Shown here: piece after piece, positions 1 to 10,060 of the stretch | How the letters are laid out: the number at the start of each line of letters is the position of its first letter | Position numbering within the stretch: position 1 is the stretch's first letter | Source: Acidobacteriaceae bacterium | GTDB taxonomy: Bacteria > Acidobacteriota > Terriglobia > Bryobacterales > Bryobacteraceae | DNA length: 64,000 nt | NCBI GenBank assembly: GCA_019240405.1 | Contig: JAFAYL010000035.1 | Span: 1-64,000, forward strand | Direction: 5' to 3' | Program-made: the position numbers and the translations under genes | The notes under the pieces: generated by a model | What the model was told of the DNA's origin: nothing | The model's input: only the letters and a program-made list of their open reading frames with translations | Databases searched by the model: none

Positions 1-1461
1 CAATACGGGATCCTGGCGACGCACTGGTATTGGATAGGCGCCATCCCCGCGATGCTGTTTCTGGGTCTGGTGATGATGCCGTTCTACTACATCTCCAAAA
101 CCCATTCGGTACCCGGCTATCTCCGGCTGCGATTCGGTGAATCCAGCCGCGCGCTCTCGGCGATCTGTTTTGCGTTCATGACCATTCTCATGAGCGGCAT
201 CAACATGTATTCCATGGCGCTGGTGATGAAGATCATTCTCGGCTGGGATATTCATTTCAGTATCTGGATGTCTTCCCTTACGGTGGCAGTTTATGTGTTT
301 TTGGGCGGCCTTTTGTCGGCTATTTTTAACGAAGTCCTGCAGTTCTTTCTCATCTGGCTAGGCGCGCTTTTGATCCCCATTCTTGGTCTTATCGAAGCGG
401 GAGGCTGGAGCGGGATGGTCCATCGCATTGCGGCGCGATTTCCCGGACAGGAATATACCCACTTGTGGAGTGGACTCGGCTCTTTCAGCACTAATCCGAT
501 GGGCATCCATTGGACCGGTATCGTTCTGGGTCTCGGATGGGTAATCTCATTCGGCTACTGGACCACCGACTTTCTAGTGGTTCAGCGCGTGCTCTCGGCT
601 CAGGATCTCCGCAGCGCGAAGATGGCGCCCATCATCGGCTCTGTCTTCAAAATGGCCCTTCCCTTCATCGTCATTTTGCCTGGACTTTTAGGGCTCGCCG
701 TTTTACCCGAGAAGCTCGTCGGAGAATCACAGGCCCTTCATGGAGGAGGTCACACCTATAACGAAGTGCTTCCGCTGATGCTGGCGCGCTATTGCGGTCC
801 GGGCCTATTGGGATTAGGCATAACCGCGCTGATTGCGGGATTCATGTCCGGAATGGCGGGCAACGTCAGTGCATTTGCGACCGTCTGGACCTATGACATC
901 TATCGGGCGTTTATTCGCAGGCGCGCTTCCGACGAACACTACGTTGCTATGGGGCGCTGGTGTACCGTGCTCGGCGTGCTCGTCAGTATCGGTACAGCGT
1001 ATCTCGTGATGCAATTCCTCAGCATCATGGATTATGTCCAGGCTCTCTTCAGCTTTTTTGTCGCTCCTCTATTTGGAACAGTGTTGCTCGGTATGCTCTG
1101 GAAGCGCGCAACGCCCGCAGCGGGATTCTGGGGCCTGCTCGCAGGGACGGTTTCGTCGATCGGCATGTTCTTGTGGGTGCAGCGCGATCCGGCTGCGTTG
1201 CGCTACATCGCGCTGTCACCGGCCGCAAAACAGATGGCCGAAAACATGTACCGCGCTCTGTGGTCATGGCTCATCTGCGTCATTGTCACTGTGCTGATCA
1301 GTTTTCTGACAAAGCCCAAACCTGAAACCGAGCTCGTAGGCTTGGTTTACGGAGCAACCGAAATACCGTCAGAAGGGCGCCTGCCGCTGTACCACCGTCC
1401 AATGTTTTGGGCCGCAGTCGTGATCGTGATCTTCTTTGTGTTGAATATCATTTTCTGGTAG
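1..1461 (+). CDS. Sodium:solute symporter (SSS family), 5' end outside window
   Basis: The reading frame is open to the first base of the window, so the N-terminus is missing; the first visible codons read QYGILATHWYWIGAIPAM and run straight into the body of the protein. About 487 residues are visible, nearly all in hydrophobic helices separated by short loops, as in the LeuT-fold SSS family (SGLT/PutP-like sodium-coupled importers). The segment after the start, with PFYYISKTHSVPGYLRLRFG, is the typical SSS loop following an early helix. It lies at the head of an isomerase-kinase-epimerase operon, which makes a pentose or related sugar the likely substrate; that is inference from context. A small membrane protein follows after 9 bases. 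Confidence 0.9.
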   Translation, partial: QYGILATHWYWIGAIPAMLFLGLVMMPFYYISKTHSVPGYLRLRFGESSRALSAICFAFMTILMSGINMYSMALVMKIILGWDIHFSIWMSSLTVAVYVFLGGLLSAIFNEVLQFFLIWLGALLIPILGLIEAGGWSGMVHRIAARFPGQEYTHLWSGLGSFSTNPMGIHWTGIVLGLGWVISFGYWTTDFLVVQRVLSAQDLRSAKMAPIIGSVFKMALPFIVILPGLLGLAVLPEKLVGESQALHGGGHTYNEVLPLMLARYCGPGLLGLGITALIAGFMSGMAGNVSAFATVWTYDIYRAFIRRRASDEHYVAMGRWCTVLGVLVSIGTAYLVMQFLSIMDYVQALFSFFVAPLFGTVLLGMLWKRATPAAGFWGLLAGTVSSIGMFLWVQRDPAALRYIALSPAAKQMAENMYRALWSWLICVIVTVLISFLTKPKPETELVGLVYGATEIPSEGRLPLYHRPMFWAAVVIVIFFVLNIIFW

Positions 1462-1470
1462 GAGCGGAGG

Positions 1471-1689
1471 ATGCACGGCACGCATGGTTCTCTTTCGATC
1501 TGGTTCTTCATCGGTCTCTTACTAACAATCTATGGTCTGCTGATCACGGGAACAGGGCTCTACGAGCTCACGTCGCCTCCTGAACACGCCGTCGTACTTG
1601 CAAACCTGCACGCGCCCGTCTGGTGGGGCGCCACCCTGCTCGCCGTTGGTCTCTTCTATTTCATTCGATTTTTTCCAAGGAAGCGCTAA
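1471..1689 (+). CDS. Small two-helix membrane protein in sugar operon
   Basis: 72 residues with two clear hydrophobic segments, about 10-30 (WFFIGLLLTIYGLLITG) and 48-66 (VWWGATLLAVGLFYFIRFF), ending in a basic tail (PRKR), which suggests that the C-terminus is cytoplasmic. GGAG lies just upstream of the ATG. Its stop overlaps the isomerase start (TAATG), so the gene is embedded in and translationally coupled to the sugar operon. I do not recognise a family. It could be an accessory subunit of the symporter or a small membrane protein of unrelated role; function is unknown. Confidence 0.75.
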   Translation: MHGTHGSLSIWFFIGLLLTIYGLLITGTGLYELTSPPEHAVVLANLHAPVWWGATLLAVGLFYFIRFFPRKR

Positions 1690-3146
1690 TGCCAACATCG
1701 AATTCGCATCGAACTACGCTCGGGCTTATCGTCGGGAATCGCGGTTTCTTCCCGGATCACTTGGCAGCAAGCGGCCGGGAGGAAATGATCCGTGTTCTCA
1801 AAACCGCTGGCGTGGAGGTGGTCGCGCCGACCCCACAAGGCTCAAACACCGATCCTGCCCTCATCGCCAACGAGTCCAAATTTGGCGCAGTCGAAACGTT
1901 TGCAGAAGCAAAGCGCTGCGCCGATCTGTTCAAGCGTCACCGGGAGACCATCGAGGGCGTCCTCGTTTCTCTGCCGAACTTCGGCGACGAGCGTGCCATC
2001 GCCGACACAATGCGATTGTCCGGTCTGAATGTGCCCGTGTTGATACAGGCCACGCCGGATGATCCTCAACGCATGAGCATCCGCGACAGGCGCGACAGCT
2101 TCTGCGGAAAAATGTCAGCCTGCAACAATCTGATGCAGTACGGAATCCCATACTCGCTCACGACACTGCACACGGAGGCCCCCGGTTCTGCGGAGTTCAA
2201 ACAAGATCTCGAATGGTTCATTGCCGTTTGCAAAGTAGTTCGGGGTATGCGCAGGCTGCGTGTTGGCGCGATTGGAGCTCGGCCGGCGGCCTTCAACACG
2301 GTGCGGTACAGCGAAAAGCTGCTGGAGGCGAACGGTATTTCCGTCATCACGTTGGATCTGTCCGAGGTTCTCGGCCGGATCAGCCGCATGAATGATAACG
2401 ATGCTGCGGCTCAGAATAAGCTTCGAGACATCAAGGGCTATGTTTCGACCGCGGATGTGCCATCCGAATCGCTCATGAAAATGGCGAAGCTGGGGGCCGT
2501 AATCGATGGCTGGATGCGCGAGGAGGAAGTGAGTATAAGCGCCGTCCAGTGCTGGACGTCTTTGGAAGAAAATTTCGGTGTGGTGCCTTGCTCGGTCATG
2601 AGCATGATGAGCGAAAGTCTCATGTCGAGCGCTTGCGAGACTGACATCGCCGGCGTGCTCAGCATGCATGCCTTGCGATTGGCATCGGGAACACCCAGTG
2701 CCCTTCTGGATTGGAATAACAACTACGGAGACGATCCGAACAAAGCCGTGTGCTTCCACTGCAGCAACCTTCCGAAGCATTTCTTTGCGGGCGTGAAGAT
2801 GGAATACCAGGAGATCATTGCGGGCACAGTCGGAAAGATGAACACCTTCGGCACGCTATATGGCAAAGTGAAAGCCGCCCCTATGAGCTATGCCCGATTC
2901 TCTACTCGCGATCGCGAAGGTAAGATTCGAGGCTACGTCGGTGACGGCCGCTTCACCGACGATTCGCTCAACACCTTCGGCGGCGCTGGCGTTGTCGAGA
3001 TCCCGCGCCTTCAGGCTCTTCTACGCTACATCTGCGAGCATGGGTTTGAGCATCACACCGCGGCAAATCTCGCGCACACATCCAGCATCGTTTACGAAGC
3101 GGCAACGAAGTACCTGGGCTGGGAGCTGTACTGGCATCAGGCATGA
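1689..3146 (+). CDS. L-fucose/L-arabinose isomerase-family sugar isomerase
   Basis: 485 residues. The start at 1689 is chosen because it overlaps the preceding stop (TAATG) and the protein reads as a complete isomerase from there. The sequence matches the fucose/arabinose isomerase fold: an N-terminal Rossmann-type region (VLVSLPNFGDERAIADTM), a middle domain (VGAIGARPAAFNTVRYS) and a C-terminal metal-site region with DWNNNYGDDPNKAVCFHCSN. It does not resemble classical AraA. Next door are AraB and AraD, which act on L-ribulose and its 5-phosphate, so the likely reaction is L-arabinose to L-ribulose, done by a fucose-isomerase-like enzyme instead of AraA. The family assignment is firm; the substrate is inferred from neighbours. 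Its stop overlaps the kinase start (ATGA). Confidence 0.85.
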   Translation: MPTSNSHRTTLGLIVGNRGFFPDHLAASGREEMIRVLKTAGVEVVAPTPQGSNTDPALIANESKFGAVETFAEAKRCADLFKRHRETIEGVLVSLPNFGDERAIADTMRLSGLNVPVLIQATPDDPQRMSIRDRRDSFCGKMSACNNLMQYGIPYSLTTLHTEAPGSAEFKQDLEWFIAVCKVVRGMRRLRVGAIGARPAAFNTVRYSEKLLEANGISVITLDLSEVLGRISRMNDNDAAAQNKLRDIKGYVSTADVPSESLMKMAKLGAVIDGWMREEEVSISAVQCWTSLEENFGVVPCSVMSMMSESLMSSACETDIAGVLSMHALRLASGTPSALLDWNNNYGDDPNKAVCFHCSNLPKHFFAGVKMEYQEIIAGTVGKMNTFGTLYGKVKAAPMSYARFSTRDREGKIRGYVGDGRFTDDSLNTFGGAGVVEIPRLQALLRYICEHGFEHHTAANLAHTSSIVYEAATKYLGWELYWHQA

Positions 3147-4741
3147 GCACCATCGTGGCCGGAGTAGATTTCGGCACTCTCAGCGTTCGCGTTTCAATCT
3201 TTGATCAGGAGAGGGGAAGACTGGGGGCGGGTGTTGCCGAATACCCGCTACACCGCACGAGAAGTGACCCCGATTACGCGACGCAGAGTCACACCGATCA
3301 CATGAACGGCTTAGCTACTGCAATGAAAGAGGCGCTCCAGGCGGCCGGTCTCGAAGGTGCGGACATAAAAGCAATTGCGCTCGATACAACAGGATCGAGC
3401 GTGATTCCCGTCGGTCGAAATCTGGAGCCTCTGGACGAATACTACTTATGGTGTGATCACCGCGCCGCGCAAGAGGCTGCGGAAATCACGGAGAAAGCGC
3501 ACGAGACCGGACTTGAAGCAATCGAGTGGTGTGGCGGGGTCTACTCGTCGGAATGGGGTTTTTCGAAGCTTCTGCATTGGTTGCGGCACAATCCTGACCG
3601 TCGGCACGAGCTTGTTTCTGCTTTCGAACACTGCGACTATGTTGCTGCCGTTCTGTGCGGGATTAATGACCTCAATGACGCGCCGCGCAGCGTGTGCGCG
3701 ATGGGTCACAAATGGATGTGGAATAAATCGCTTGGAGGTTTGCCCCCGGAAGAGTTCTTGACATCCGTGGATCCGCTCTTGAGTGGAATTCGGGCAAAGC
3801 TCGCCGGAAAATATTCGACATCTGACAAACTAGCTGGGACACTATGCAGCGAATGGGCTGAGAAGCTCGGCTTGGGACCTGGCGTATTGATACCGGTTGG
3901 AGCGTTCGACGCTCACTGGGACGCAATCGGCGCCGGAGTAAAGCTCGGCGACGTAGTAAATGTAATCGGAACGTCAACTTGCATCATTGGGTTGAGCGAC
4001 GGAACAACACTGGTGCCAGGCGTGTGTGGCGTCGTGCCCGGTTCCGTCGATCCTCATCTGACTGGAATCGAAGCCGGCCTCTCTGCAGTGGGTGATCTAT
4101 TCGAGGCAATCGCCCGCCGCGCAGCATCGACGCCCGCAGTTCTGGCCCAGGAGCTTGCGTCTTACAAACCGGGGCAAACGGGTCTGTTGCGTCTTACATG
4201 GGATAACGGTGATCGCACAGTGCTCGTGAATCCGGAGCTTGGTGGAGCGACACTCGGCTGGAATCTCACGAGCACGGCCGCTGACGAGATGTTCGCCGCA
4301 ATTGAGGGCACCGCTTTTCACACACGCATCATATTAGAGCGCATGGAGGAGCATGGCGTGACAGTCCGGCGCATTATTAACGGAGGTGGTATCCCTAAAC
4401 GAAACGAATCTCTGAATCAGATCTACGCAAACGTACTCAACAAGCCGATCCTCGTTCCGCAAGGCGATCTCACGAGCCTTGGCTCAGCAATATTCGCCTT
4501 CATAGCCATGAAAGCTTTTCCTTCGATCGAGGAGGCACAAAGTGCACTTTGTCCCCCTTACCGGACGTTTGAACCGCAACCAGTGAGCGTCGCCGCGTAT
4601 GAGCAGCTTTACCCCTTATATAAGCGCCTATATTTTGCCCTTGGGATCAAGCAGTCAAATCCTGTGGCGATCGGCGATGTTCTTCCCGAACTTCGGAGAA
4701 TCGCTGCCGAGACAAGGCAAGAGGCGGGACAAATCCAATGA
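3143..4741 (+). CDS. araB: Ribulokinase (FGGY family)
   Basis: 532 residues. ATP-dependent phosphorylation of L-ribulose to L-ribulose 5-phosphate in the cytoplasm. Both actin-like halves are visible: the N-terminal phosphate loop region VDFGTLSVR, the substrate-side motif GGVYSSEWGFSKLLH, then GAFDAHWDAIGAGVK and the second nucleotide loop VIGTSTC, with NGGGIPKRNESLNQIYANV near the C-terminal ADP site. Spacing and motifs fit AraB rather than xylulokinase or glycerol kinase. It overlaps the isomerase upstream and araD downstream by four bases each (ATGA), so the three enzymes are translationally coupled. Length is normal for the family, with no sign of damage. Confidence 0.93.
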   Translation: MSTIVAGVDFGTLSVRVSIFDQERGRLGAGVAEYPLHRTRSDPDYATQSHTDHMNGLATAMKEALQAAGLEGADIKAIALDTTGSSVIPVGRNLEPLDEYYLWCDHRAAQEAAEITEKAHETGLEAIEWCGGVYSSEWGFSKLLHWLRHNPDRRHELVSAFEHCDYVAAVLCGINDLNDAPRSVCAMGHKWMWNKSLGGLPPEEFLTSVDPLLSGIRAKLAGKYSTSDKLAGTLCSEWAEKLGLGPGVLIPVGAFDAHWDAIGAGVKLGDVVNVIGTSTCIIGLSDGTTLVPGVCGVVPGSVDPHLTGIEAGLSAVGDLFEAIARRAASTPAVLAQELASYKPGQTGLLRLTWDNGDRTVLVNPELGGATLGWNLTSTAADEMFAAIEGTAFHTRIILERMEEHGVTVRRIINGGGIPKRNESLNQIYANVLNKPILVPQGDLTSLGSAIFAFIAMKAFPSIEEAQSALCPPYRTFEPQPVSVAAYEQLYPLYKRLYFALGIKQSNPVAIGDVLPELRRIAAETRQEAGQIQ

Positions 4742-5433
4742 ACTCAAAAACGCTCCGCGAGGAAGTGTTTGAGGCGAACCAAGCATTAGTCCAGCACGGT
4801 TTAGTCATTTTCACCTGGGGGAATGCAAGCGGGTTCAATCGATCTTCAGGCGTCATCGCGATTAAGCCGAGCGGGGTTCCTTACGCGAAAATGACGCCGG
4901 CGGATTTGGTCCTTACTGACCTCGACGGACACATTATCGAAGGGACGTTGCGGCCATCTTCCGACCTGGCTACTCACTTAGCTCTTTATAGTGCGTTTGA
5001 GGGCGTAAACGGTATCGTGCACACGCACTCACGGTACGCAACGGCCTGGGCGCAGGCCGGTATCGAAATACCCCTATTGGGAACGACACACGCCGACTAC
5101 TTTCGTACTGCAATCCCTCTGACTGCGCCGATGACTCCGGCCGAAATTCAATCCGATTATGAAAAAAACACGGCGTTAGTAATCGTGCGCCGCTTTGCCG
5201 GCCTGGATCCTTTGGATACGCCCGCCGTTCTCGTCTCGGGCCATGGCCCATTCACGTGGGCAACGTCTGCGGCCGAAGCAGCGCACAATGCAGTGGTTTT
5301 GGAAGAACTCGCCCACATCGCTTATCTGACGTTCACCATCAAAGTCGACGTCGAGCAAATTTCGGATACGCTCCGCGACAAACACTTCTTTCGCAAACAC
5401 GGACCTTCGGCGTACTACGGGCAGAAAGCCTAA
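4738..5433 (+). CDS. araD: L-ribulose-5-phosphate 4-epimerase (class II aldolase fold)
   Basis: 231 residues, the usual length for AraD. Converts L-ribulose 5-phosphate to D-xylulose 5-phosphate, feeding the pentose phosphate pathway. The class II aldolase/epimerase zinc site is visible as [14 protein letters not shown], a further His in [10 protein letters not shown] and the third in [10 protein letters not shown]. The substrate-binding segments TWGNASGF and KPSGVPY are also present, as is the C-terminal [15 protein letters not shown] tail typical of AraD. It is the last gene of the operon and overlaps araB by four bases. Its stop overlaps by four bases the stop of the convergent histidine kinase gene, so there is no room for a terminator between them. 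Confidence 0.95.
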   Translation: MNSKTLREEVFEANQALVQHGLVIFTWGNASGFNRSSGVIAIKPSGVPYAKMTPADLVLTDLDGHIIEGTLRPSSDLATHLALYSAFEGVNGIVHTHSRYATAWAQAGIEIPLLGTTHADYFRTAIPLTAPMTPAEIQSDYEKNTALVIVRRFAGLDPLDTPAVLVSGHGPFTWATSAAEAAHNAVVLEELAHIAYLTFTIKVDVEQISDTLRDKHFFRKHGPSAYYGQKA

Positions 5434-7748
5434 TTCACAAGAGCACGAAGGTTCCCAGGCACGCGCCAGTTCAAGCAATTTCGGATCGTGGCATCCAGCT
5501 CAGCAGCGCGAATGGGTTTCGAAACATATGCGTCCATACCCGCCGCGAGACATTGTTCCTGGTCCCCCTTCATTGCGTTGGCAGTCATTGCAACGATCGG
5601 AATGTGCCCACCTGTCAATTGTTCCTTCTTTCGGATTGCGGCAGTGGCCTTAAACCCATCCATGTTCGGCATTTGGACGTCCATCAGAACCAAGTCGAAG
5701 GAACTAGTCTCGAGAGCGTCGATTGCAGCTTGTCCGTCTTCGGCAACTGCGATATCGTACCCTCGCTGTTGGAGCAACTTTACTGCGACTTTTTGGTTCA
5801 CGGGATTGTCCTCGGCAAGTAATATCCGCCGCCGCTTCCGGTCCTCTCGTAAGGTATGTCTCGTAATCAGGCGGTCCGGCCTTCTCGTTCTGTTAATCAC
5901 GCTGCAAAGTGATTCGATTAGTTCCCTTTGACGCACCGGCTTAACCAAATAAGCCGAAATACCAAGCTCGCGGCATCGCGCTCCGTCGCCAACGTTGCCC
6001 GCCGAGGTCAGCATCATGATTTCCGTCTCGCTCATCGAACCGTCCTCCCGCATGATCTCTGCCATCATGAAACCATCCATTTCCGGCATGTGGCCATCCA
6101 GCAAGACGAGTGGGAATGGGTGGCCGGTGCTCTTTGCCACTTGAAGCGCCTGGAGTCCAGCCCGCCCACTCTCAACGGCTGTGGCGCGCATCCCCCAACG
6201 AGTTAACATTCCTTCTAATAAGCGCCGGTTCGTAAAATTATCGTCCACAATCAACACATGCACATTCCGCAACTCTTCCGGTTGGATAAGCGCCGGGCGA
6301 GCTGTCGGGCTATCTTGAACCCGCAACTTGGTCGTGAAGTGAAAAGTGCTACCTATGCCCGGCTCGCTTTCGAGCCACATGCGCCCATCCATCAGCTCAA
6401 CGAGACGTTTGCAAATAGCCAACCCCAACCCCGTGCCGCCGTATTTGCGGGCCATGGAACCGTCCCCCTGAGAAAACGCCCCAAAGATCTTTGCCTGATT
6501 CTCCAGCGGAATACCGATCCCAGTGTCTCGGACCGCGAAGTGCAGCTCAGTGCTGTCGTCAGTGCGCGATAGTTCTTCGACGGTTACGACGACTTCTCCG
6601 CGCTCGGTGAACTTAACTGCGTTTCCGACTAGATTAATGAGAATCTGGCGAATTCTGCCAGGGTCTCCGAGCACCGTTTCGGGAACCTCCGGCTGCACCT
6701 CGTAAATGAGCTCCGTGCCCTTCTGATAGGTGCGGATACTTAGCGCCTTCGCAGTTTCGCCTAGGCTTTCGCGCAGATCGAATGCGATGGAATCGAGTTC
6801 AAGCTTTCCAGCTTCGATTTTCGAAAAATCCAGTATGTCGTTAATAATCGATAGCAGCGATTCGGCGGAAACATGCACCAGGTCGAGGCATTCGCGTTGT
6901 TCTTCCGTCAGGTCCGTTTCGAGCGCCAAATTCGTCATTCCAAGAATGCCATTCATCGGAGTGCGAATTTCATGGCTCATGGTGGCGAGAAACGTGCTCT
7001 TGGCCTTGCTCGCCGCTTCTGCAGCTTCCTTTGCCGTGCGCAGTTCTTGTTTTCTCGCTCTTAGTTCGGCCGTGCGTTCCAAGACGGTCTGCTCGGTCAT
7101 CTCGTTTGAGGACTCGAGCTGTGCACGCTTAAGGGCGTGATCCTTCATTTCCGCCACGCTTTGAAAACAGCTCCATAGAAGGAAAACGTCTTCGAAGATG
7201 ACCCACCCGGCGTGTTCGACCCACCGCCATGCGCTGGCCGTCAGTACGCCGAAAACAGACTGCGGCCAGAAAACGCCTCGGATGAGATGATCGCCTGCGA
7301 CCACCAAGGTCGCGGGAATGAACACCCGCCAATCCCGGTAGAAAGCCAGAAAGGCGAGAGATCCGAAGACGTGAAAGTGGGTTTCAATTCTGCCGCCCGA
7401 GAGATGAATCAGCAGGGCGGACATAAGCATCTGGCCCGTGGCAATAGTCATCCGTGTAGCCGTTTCGCCGGCTTTCCACCACGCCAATGCCACCGGGAAA
7501 AGCGTTATCCCGCCGCCGAGAAACAGCGTAACCCAGACATGCAGGTGAACTTGGCTGTACTGTCCCGCCCACGTGCGAGGCGTGATCCACAAGGCCGTAG
7601 CAAGCGCCGCGAGCCACTGAAACGTCATGAGACCGGCAAAGAGTCGATCCGTGCGCCTGTAGATTGCTTGCCGGTTTTCTACGAACAGAGCTGCTGCCCG
7701 CCGTTGAATTCTATCCCCCAGCGCCGCGACCGTTACTCTCTCGTCCAT
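5430..7748 (-). CDS. Hybrid sensor histidine kinase with two receiver domains
   Basis: 772 residues. The N-terminal 200 residues form a membrane sensor of about six hydrophobic segments, with an [17 protein letters not shown] stretch common in membrane sensor kinases. A coiled coil (about 200-248) leads to HisKA with the phosphoacceptor His259 ([13 protein letters not shown]). The ATPase domain has NAVKF, DTGIGI and GGTGLGLAI boxes (about 360-475). Two receivers follow, with predicted phosphoacceptors Asp551 ([11 protein letters not shown]) and Asp690 ([11 protein letters not shown]). No DNA-binding output domain or Hpt domain is present, so an external partner is needed. The start overlaps by 16 bases the end of the upstream membrane redoxin gene, suggesting co-translation and perhaps a thiol- or redox-linked signal; that link is inference. 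Confidence 0.95.
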   Translation of the reverse strand: MDERVTVAALGDRIQRRAAALFVENRQAIYRRTDRLFAGLMTFQWLAALATALWITPRTWAGQYSQVHLHVWVTLFLGGGITLFPVALAWWKAGETATRMTIATGQMLMSALLIHLSGGRIETHFHVFGSLAFLAFYRDWRVFIPATLVVAGDHLIRGVFWPQSVFGVLTASAWRWVEHAGWVIFEDVFLLWSCFQSVAEMKDHALKRAQLESSNEMTEQTVLERTAELRARKQELRTAKEAAEAASKAKSTFLATMSHEIRTPMNGILGMTNLALETDLTEEQRECLDLVHVSAESLLSIINDILDFSKIEAGKLELDSIAFDLRESLGETAKALSIRTYQKGTELIYEVQPEVPETVLGDPGRIRQILINLVGNAVKFTERGEVVVTVEELSRTDDSTELHFAVRDTGIGIPLENQAKIFGAFSQGDGSMARKYGGTGLGLAICKRLVELMDGRMWLESEPGIGSTFHFTTKLRVQDSPTARPALIQPEELRNVHVLIVDDNFTNRRLLEGMLTRWGMRATAVESGRAGLQALQVAKSTGHPFPLVLLDGHMPEMDGFMMAEIMREDGSMSETEIMMLTSAGNVGDGARCRELGISAYLVKPVRQRELIESLCSVINRTRRPDRLITRHTLREDRKRRRILLAEDNPVNQKVAVKLLQQRGYDIAVAEDGQAAIDALETSSFDLVLMDVQMPNMDGFKATAAIRKKEQLTGGHIPIVAMTANAMKGDQEQCLAAGMDAYVSKPIRAAELDATIRNCLNWRVPGNLRALVN

Positions 7749-8365
7749 GACTTGTCCTCTTTCAGTGCCTGACGGCTTGGATCGTGAAGCGAGCAGCCGA
7801 ATACGGGTGAATGCGCGATTTCTGATCCATTTCTCCTTACACAGCGGATTACGGCATCCGCCCCCTCGTTGTCGCCTGGGTGTCCGCGACCACTCGTAAT
7901 TCCACCGCTAAAGACGAGCTTGCCCTCGGGCGAATACAACAGAGTTTGGCCTGATACTCGTCCTCCAAAGAGTTGTGTTTCAGTTCCTGCTCTGTCATAG
8001 AGAACCGAAACGCCTGGGATGGATCTGGCTTTTCTCCACAGATCCGATCCTGCTACCTCAGTCCCGTTCGCACCAGGCTTGTAGAACATCACAAAAGTTT
8101 GAATCCTACCTCTCAGTTGAGCCATGATCAGCTCCAATTCAGCGATGGTGGCGCGTGTACAGGGACAATTCGGATGCGCCAGAATCACGAGCGTAGGGAA
8201 CCCACGTGATCTCGAGAGTTTGCTTTCTATCGGCCAGCGCTCTGAAACGCGAGCCGCTTGCGCGGGAGTGTTCTCGTATCTAACAAGGATTCTCGTCCCC
8301 CAGATGATTCCGGCAAGCCAAAGCAACATCAATGCGATTCGGAGATGTTTACCCTTATTCGGCAT
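7733..8365 (-). CDS. Membrane-anchored thioredoxin-fold/redoxin-like protein
   Basis: 210 residues. An N-terminal basic stretch followed by one hydrophobic segment (about 9-28, [19 protein letters not shown]) acts as a signal anchor; the rest should be periplasmic. The central part reads as a thioredoxin-like fold, with [18 protein letters not shown] (a CPC-type cysteine pair after the first strand, in place of CxxC) and a later strand [18 protein letters not shown], where a thioredoxin carries its cis-Pro region. The acidobacterial RedB-like or redoxin-like proteins look similar, but I cannot name a substrate. It is the first gene of a two-gene operon with the hybrid kinase, overlapping it by 16 bases, and may feed redox information to that kinase. 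Confidence 0.75.
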   Translation of the reverse strand: MPNKGKHLRIALMLLWLAGIIWGTRILVRYENTPAQAARVSERWPIESKLSRSRGFPTLVILAHPNCPCTRATIAELELIMAQLRGRIQTFVMFYKPGANGTEVAGSDLWRKARSIPGVSVLYDRAGTETQLFGGRVSGQTLLYSPEGKLVFSGGITSGRGHPGDNEGADAVIRCVRRNGSEIAHSPVFGCSLHDPSRQALKEDKSWTRE

Positions 8366-8504
8366 GTAGCCCTCAGGCCCGCCTTTTATCGCGCCACAAG
8401 ATACATCGGCTACATAAAGGAAACGCTTGAGGGCCTACTGCGTAGTTCTATCGAATCGTCGTGGTAAGAGTGTTCCTATGGACTAAGCACTTCCGCCGCA
8501 CCAA

Positions 8505-9860
8505 TCACTGCAGTTTCTTAGCCTTGAACTGTCCATTGAAGATCAGGCTTGTGACGTTGTGAGCCGCGTCTTCGACAAACTCGACCTGAGCGCTTCCATC
8601 CTCGGGTTCAAATTTCGTCTCCGACTCGGGGCGGAGTACGAGCGACTCCCCTTGCACGCCGAAGAGTAAACTCTGGCCCTTGACTGAGATGGTAACGATC
8701 ACGTCGGGTGCTTCTTGAACCTGATATCTACCAGCGTACCGATTAAGCTTCGCCGGATCCATGTGAATAAATTGTTGCTCGTGAGGCAGCTCGTATTTCT
8801 CCCCAAAAACAATCGCAGCCAGATCTTTGGAGATCTTGGTAATAGCCGCCGTCTCCAAATTGCTTAGCACGATAATCGTCGTATGCTCGTCGGGAAATCG
8901 TGCAATCTTGCTGACAAACCCTTCTATTCCGCCCTCATGGCTGATCATCTTGCGCCCGAACTGCGTCTCGATTGCCCAGCCATACCCGGCGATCGCTACA
9001 TGCGGCGTAAACATAGCCGTCAACGACTTCTGGCTTACAAGCTTCTCGGTGTACAGCGCCTGATCCCATCGCAGCAAATCTTCGACGGTTGAATACAATC
9101 CACCAGCCGCATAAGGCACTGTCATGTCGATGTAAGTAGCATTGCGAATCGCTCCGCTCTTTCGGACATAGCCTGAGGCGCGATGTTCAATTATCTCGTC
9201 GTTGCTGTCGTACCCGCTATCTTTCATCCCAAGCGGCGTGAATATCTCCTCCTTTAGAAACACAGAGTAGGACCTGTGTGAAACCTGTTCGATGATCAAG
9301 CCCAAAACTGCATATCCCGAGTTACTGTAAGAGAATTTCGCACCGGGAGGGAAATCTAGAGGTTTATCTTTGAAACTATTAACCAGAGCTTCCGGAGTGA
9401 TCGGAAATCTCTCTATCCTCTTATAATCTTGAAAGTCTGTGAAATCGGGAATGCCGGATGTGTGAGTCAAAAGCTGATCGATTGTGATGGGCTGCCAGGA
9501 CGCGGGGCATCCTGCCACATACTTGCACATTCGATCCCTTACCGATAATTGGCCTCGCTCTTGAAGCATCATTATCGCCATCGATGTAAACTGCTTTGTG
9601 ATCGAACCGATTCTGAATTTTGTGTTTGGTTGGTTCGGCGCCGCCCATTCGAAGTCGGCCATTCCATAACCGCGCCTGATTAGCGGCCGCCCATCCTTTG
9701 CAACCAACACCGAACCGCTAAATTGATGAAGCTTCTCGAGCGCTCGCATATACTCTTCCATCTTCGCGGTTACATCTTTAGTGCCGCTTCGCATACATGC
9801 GGAGAGCAGAACACCGGTGAAGAAAACGGAGATATATACAAATCGGAATTTCAGTGACAT
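8505..9860 (-). CDS. Serine beta-lactamase-fold hydrolase, lipoprotein
   Basis: 451 residues. The N-terminus has a lipobox (GVLLSAC, Cys22), so it is probably a lipid-anchored periplasmic protein. The class C beta-lactamase/D-Ala-D-Ala carboxypeptidase fold shows the SxxK motif SITK (Ser86-Lys89), the YxN motif in FSYSNSGYAVLG, and an HEGGIEGF segment in place of KTG, as is common in esterase-like or peptidase-like family members. About 100 C-terminal residues form a separate beta-rich domain of the kind often attached to such proteins. It is a single-gene unit between the kinase operon and tRNA-Leu. Antibiotic resistance should not be assumed; a role in peptide or ester hydrolysis is equally likely. 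Confidence 0.88.
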   Translation of the reverse strand: MSLKFRFVYISVFFTGVLLSACMRSGTKDVTAKMEEYMRALEKLHQFSGSVLVAKDGRPLIRRGYGMADFEWAAPNQPNTKFRIGSITKQFTSMAIMMLQERGQLSVRDRMCKYVAGCPASWQPITIDQLLTHTSGIPDFTDFQDYKRIERFPITPEALVNSFKDKPLDFPPGAKFSYSNSGYAVLGLIIEQVSHRSYSVFLKEEIFTPLGMKDSGYDSNDEIIEHRASGYVRKSGAIRNATYIDMTVPYAAGGLYSTVEDLLRWDQALYTEKLVSQKSLTAMFTPHVAIAGYGWAIETQFGRKMISHEGGIEGFVSKIARFPDEHTTIIVLSNLETAAITKISKDLAAIVFGEKYELPHEQQFIHMDPAKLNRYAGRYQVQEAPDVIVTISVKGQSLLFGVQGESLVLRPESETKFEPEDGSAQVEFVEDAAHNVTSLIFNGQFKAKKLQ

Positions 9861-9918
9861 AGAGAAGTAAACTGCACAGTGGCAGCAAAAGGAGGATGCT
9901 CAGATTGAGCTACGTTGT

Positions 9919-10005
9919 TGGTGCGGATGAGAGGACTTGAACCTCCACTTGGTTTCCCAAACTAGAACCTGAATCTAGCGCGTCTGCCAATTCCGCCACA
10001 TCCGC
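9919..10005 (-). tRNA. tRNA-Leu (anticodon CAG)
   Basis: Read on the minus strand, the acceptor stem GCGGATG pairs with CATCCGC. The anticodon stem-loop is CTAGA-TTCAGGT-TCTAG with anticodon CAG, the variable arm is long as in class II leucine tRNAs (TTGGGAAACCAA), and the T loop is GTTCAAG. The discriminator A and an encoded CCA follow directly. All arms fold without mismatch by eye. Confidence 0.95.
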
Positions 10006-10060
10006 AAGCGCACGCAGACACCAATCTTATCGCACGATCAGTGTCCGTACTTAAAACCTA

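Noticed and set aside
2115-2780. Long minus-strand open frame (221 codons) inside the isomerase gene
   Set aside because: It lies wholly opposite a conserved isomerase, has no signal, motif or ribosome-binding site, and is a by-product of the codon use of the real gene.
8365-8436. Leader pseudoknot (TGTAGCC/GGCTACA and AGGCCC/GGGCCT) before the redoxin-kinase operon
   Set aside because: Two short complementary pairs of 6-7 bases are expected by chance in a stretch this long; no known riboswitch features.
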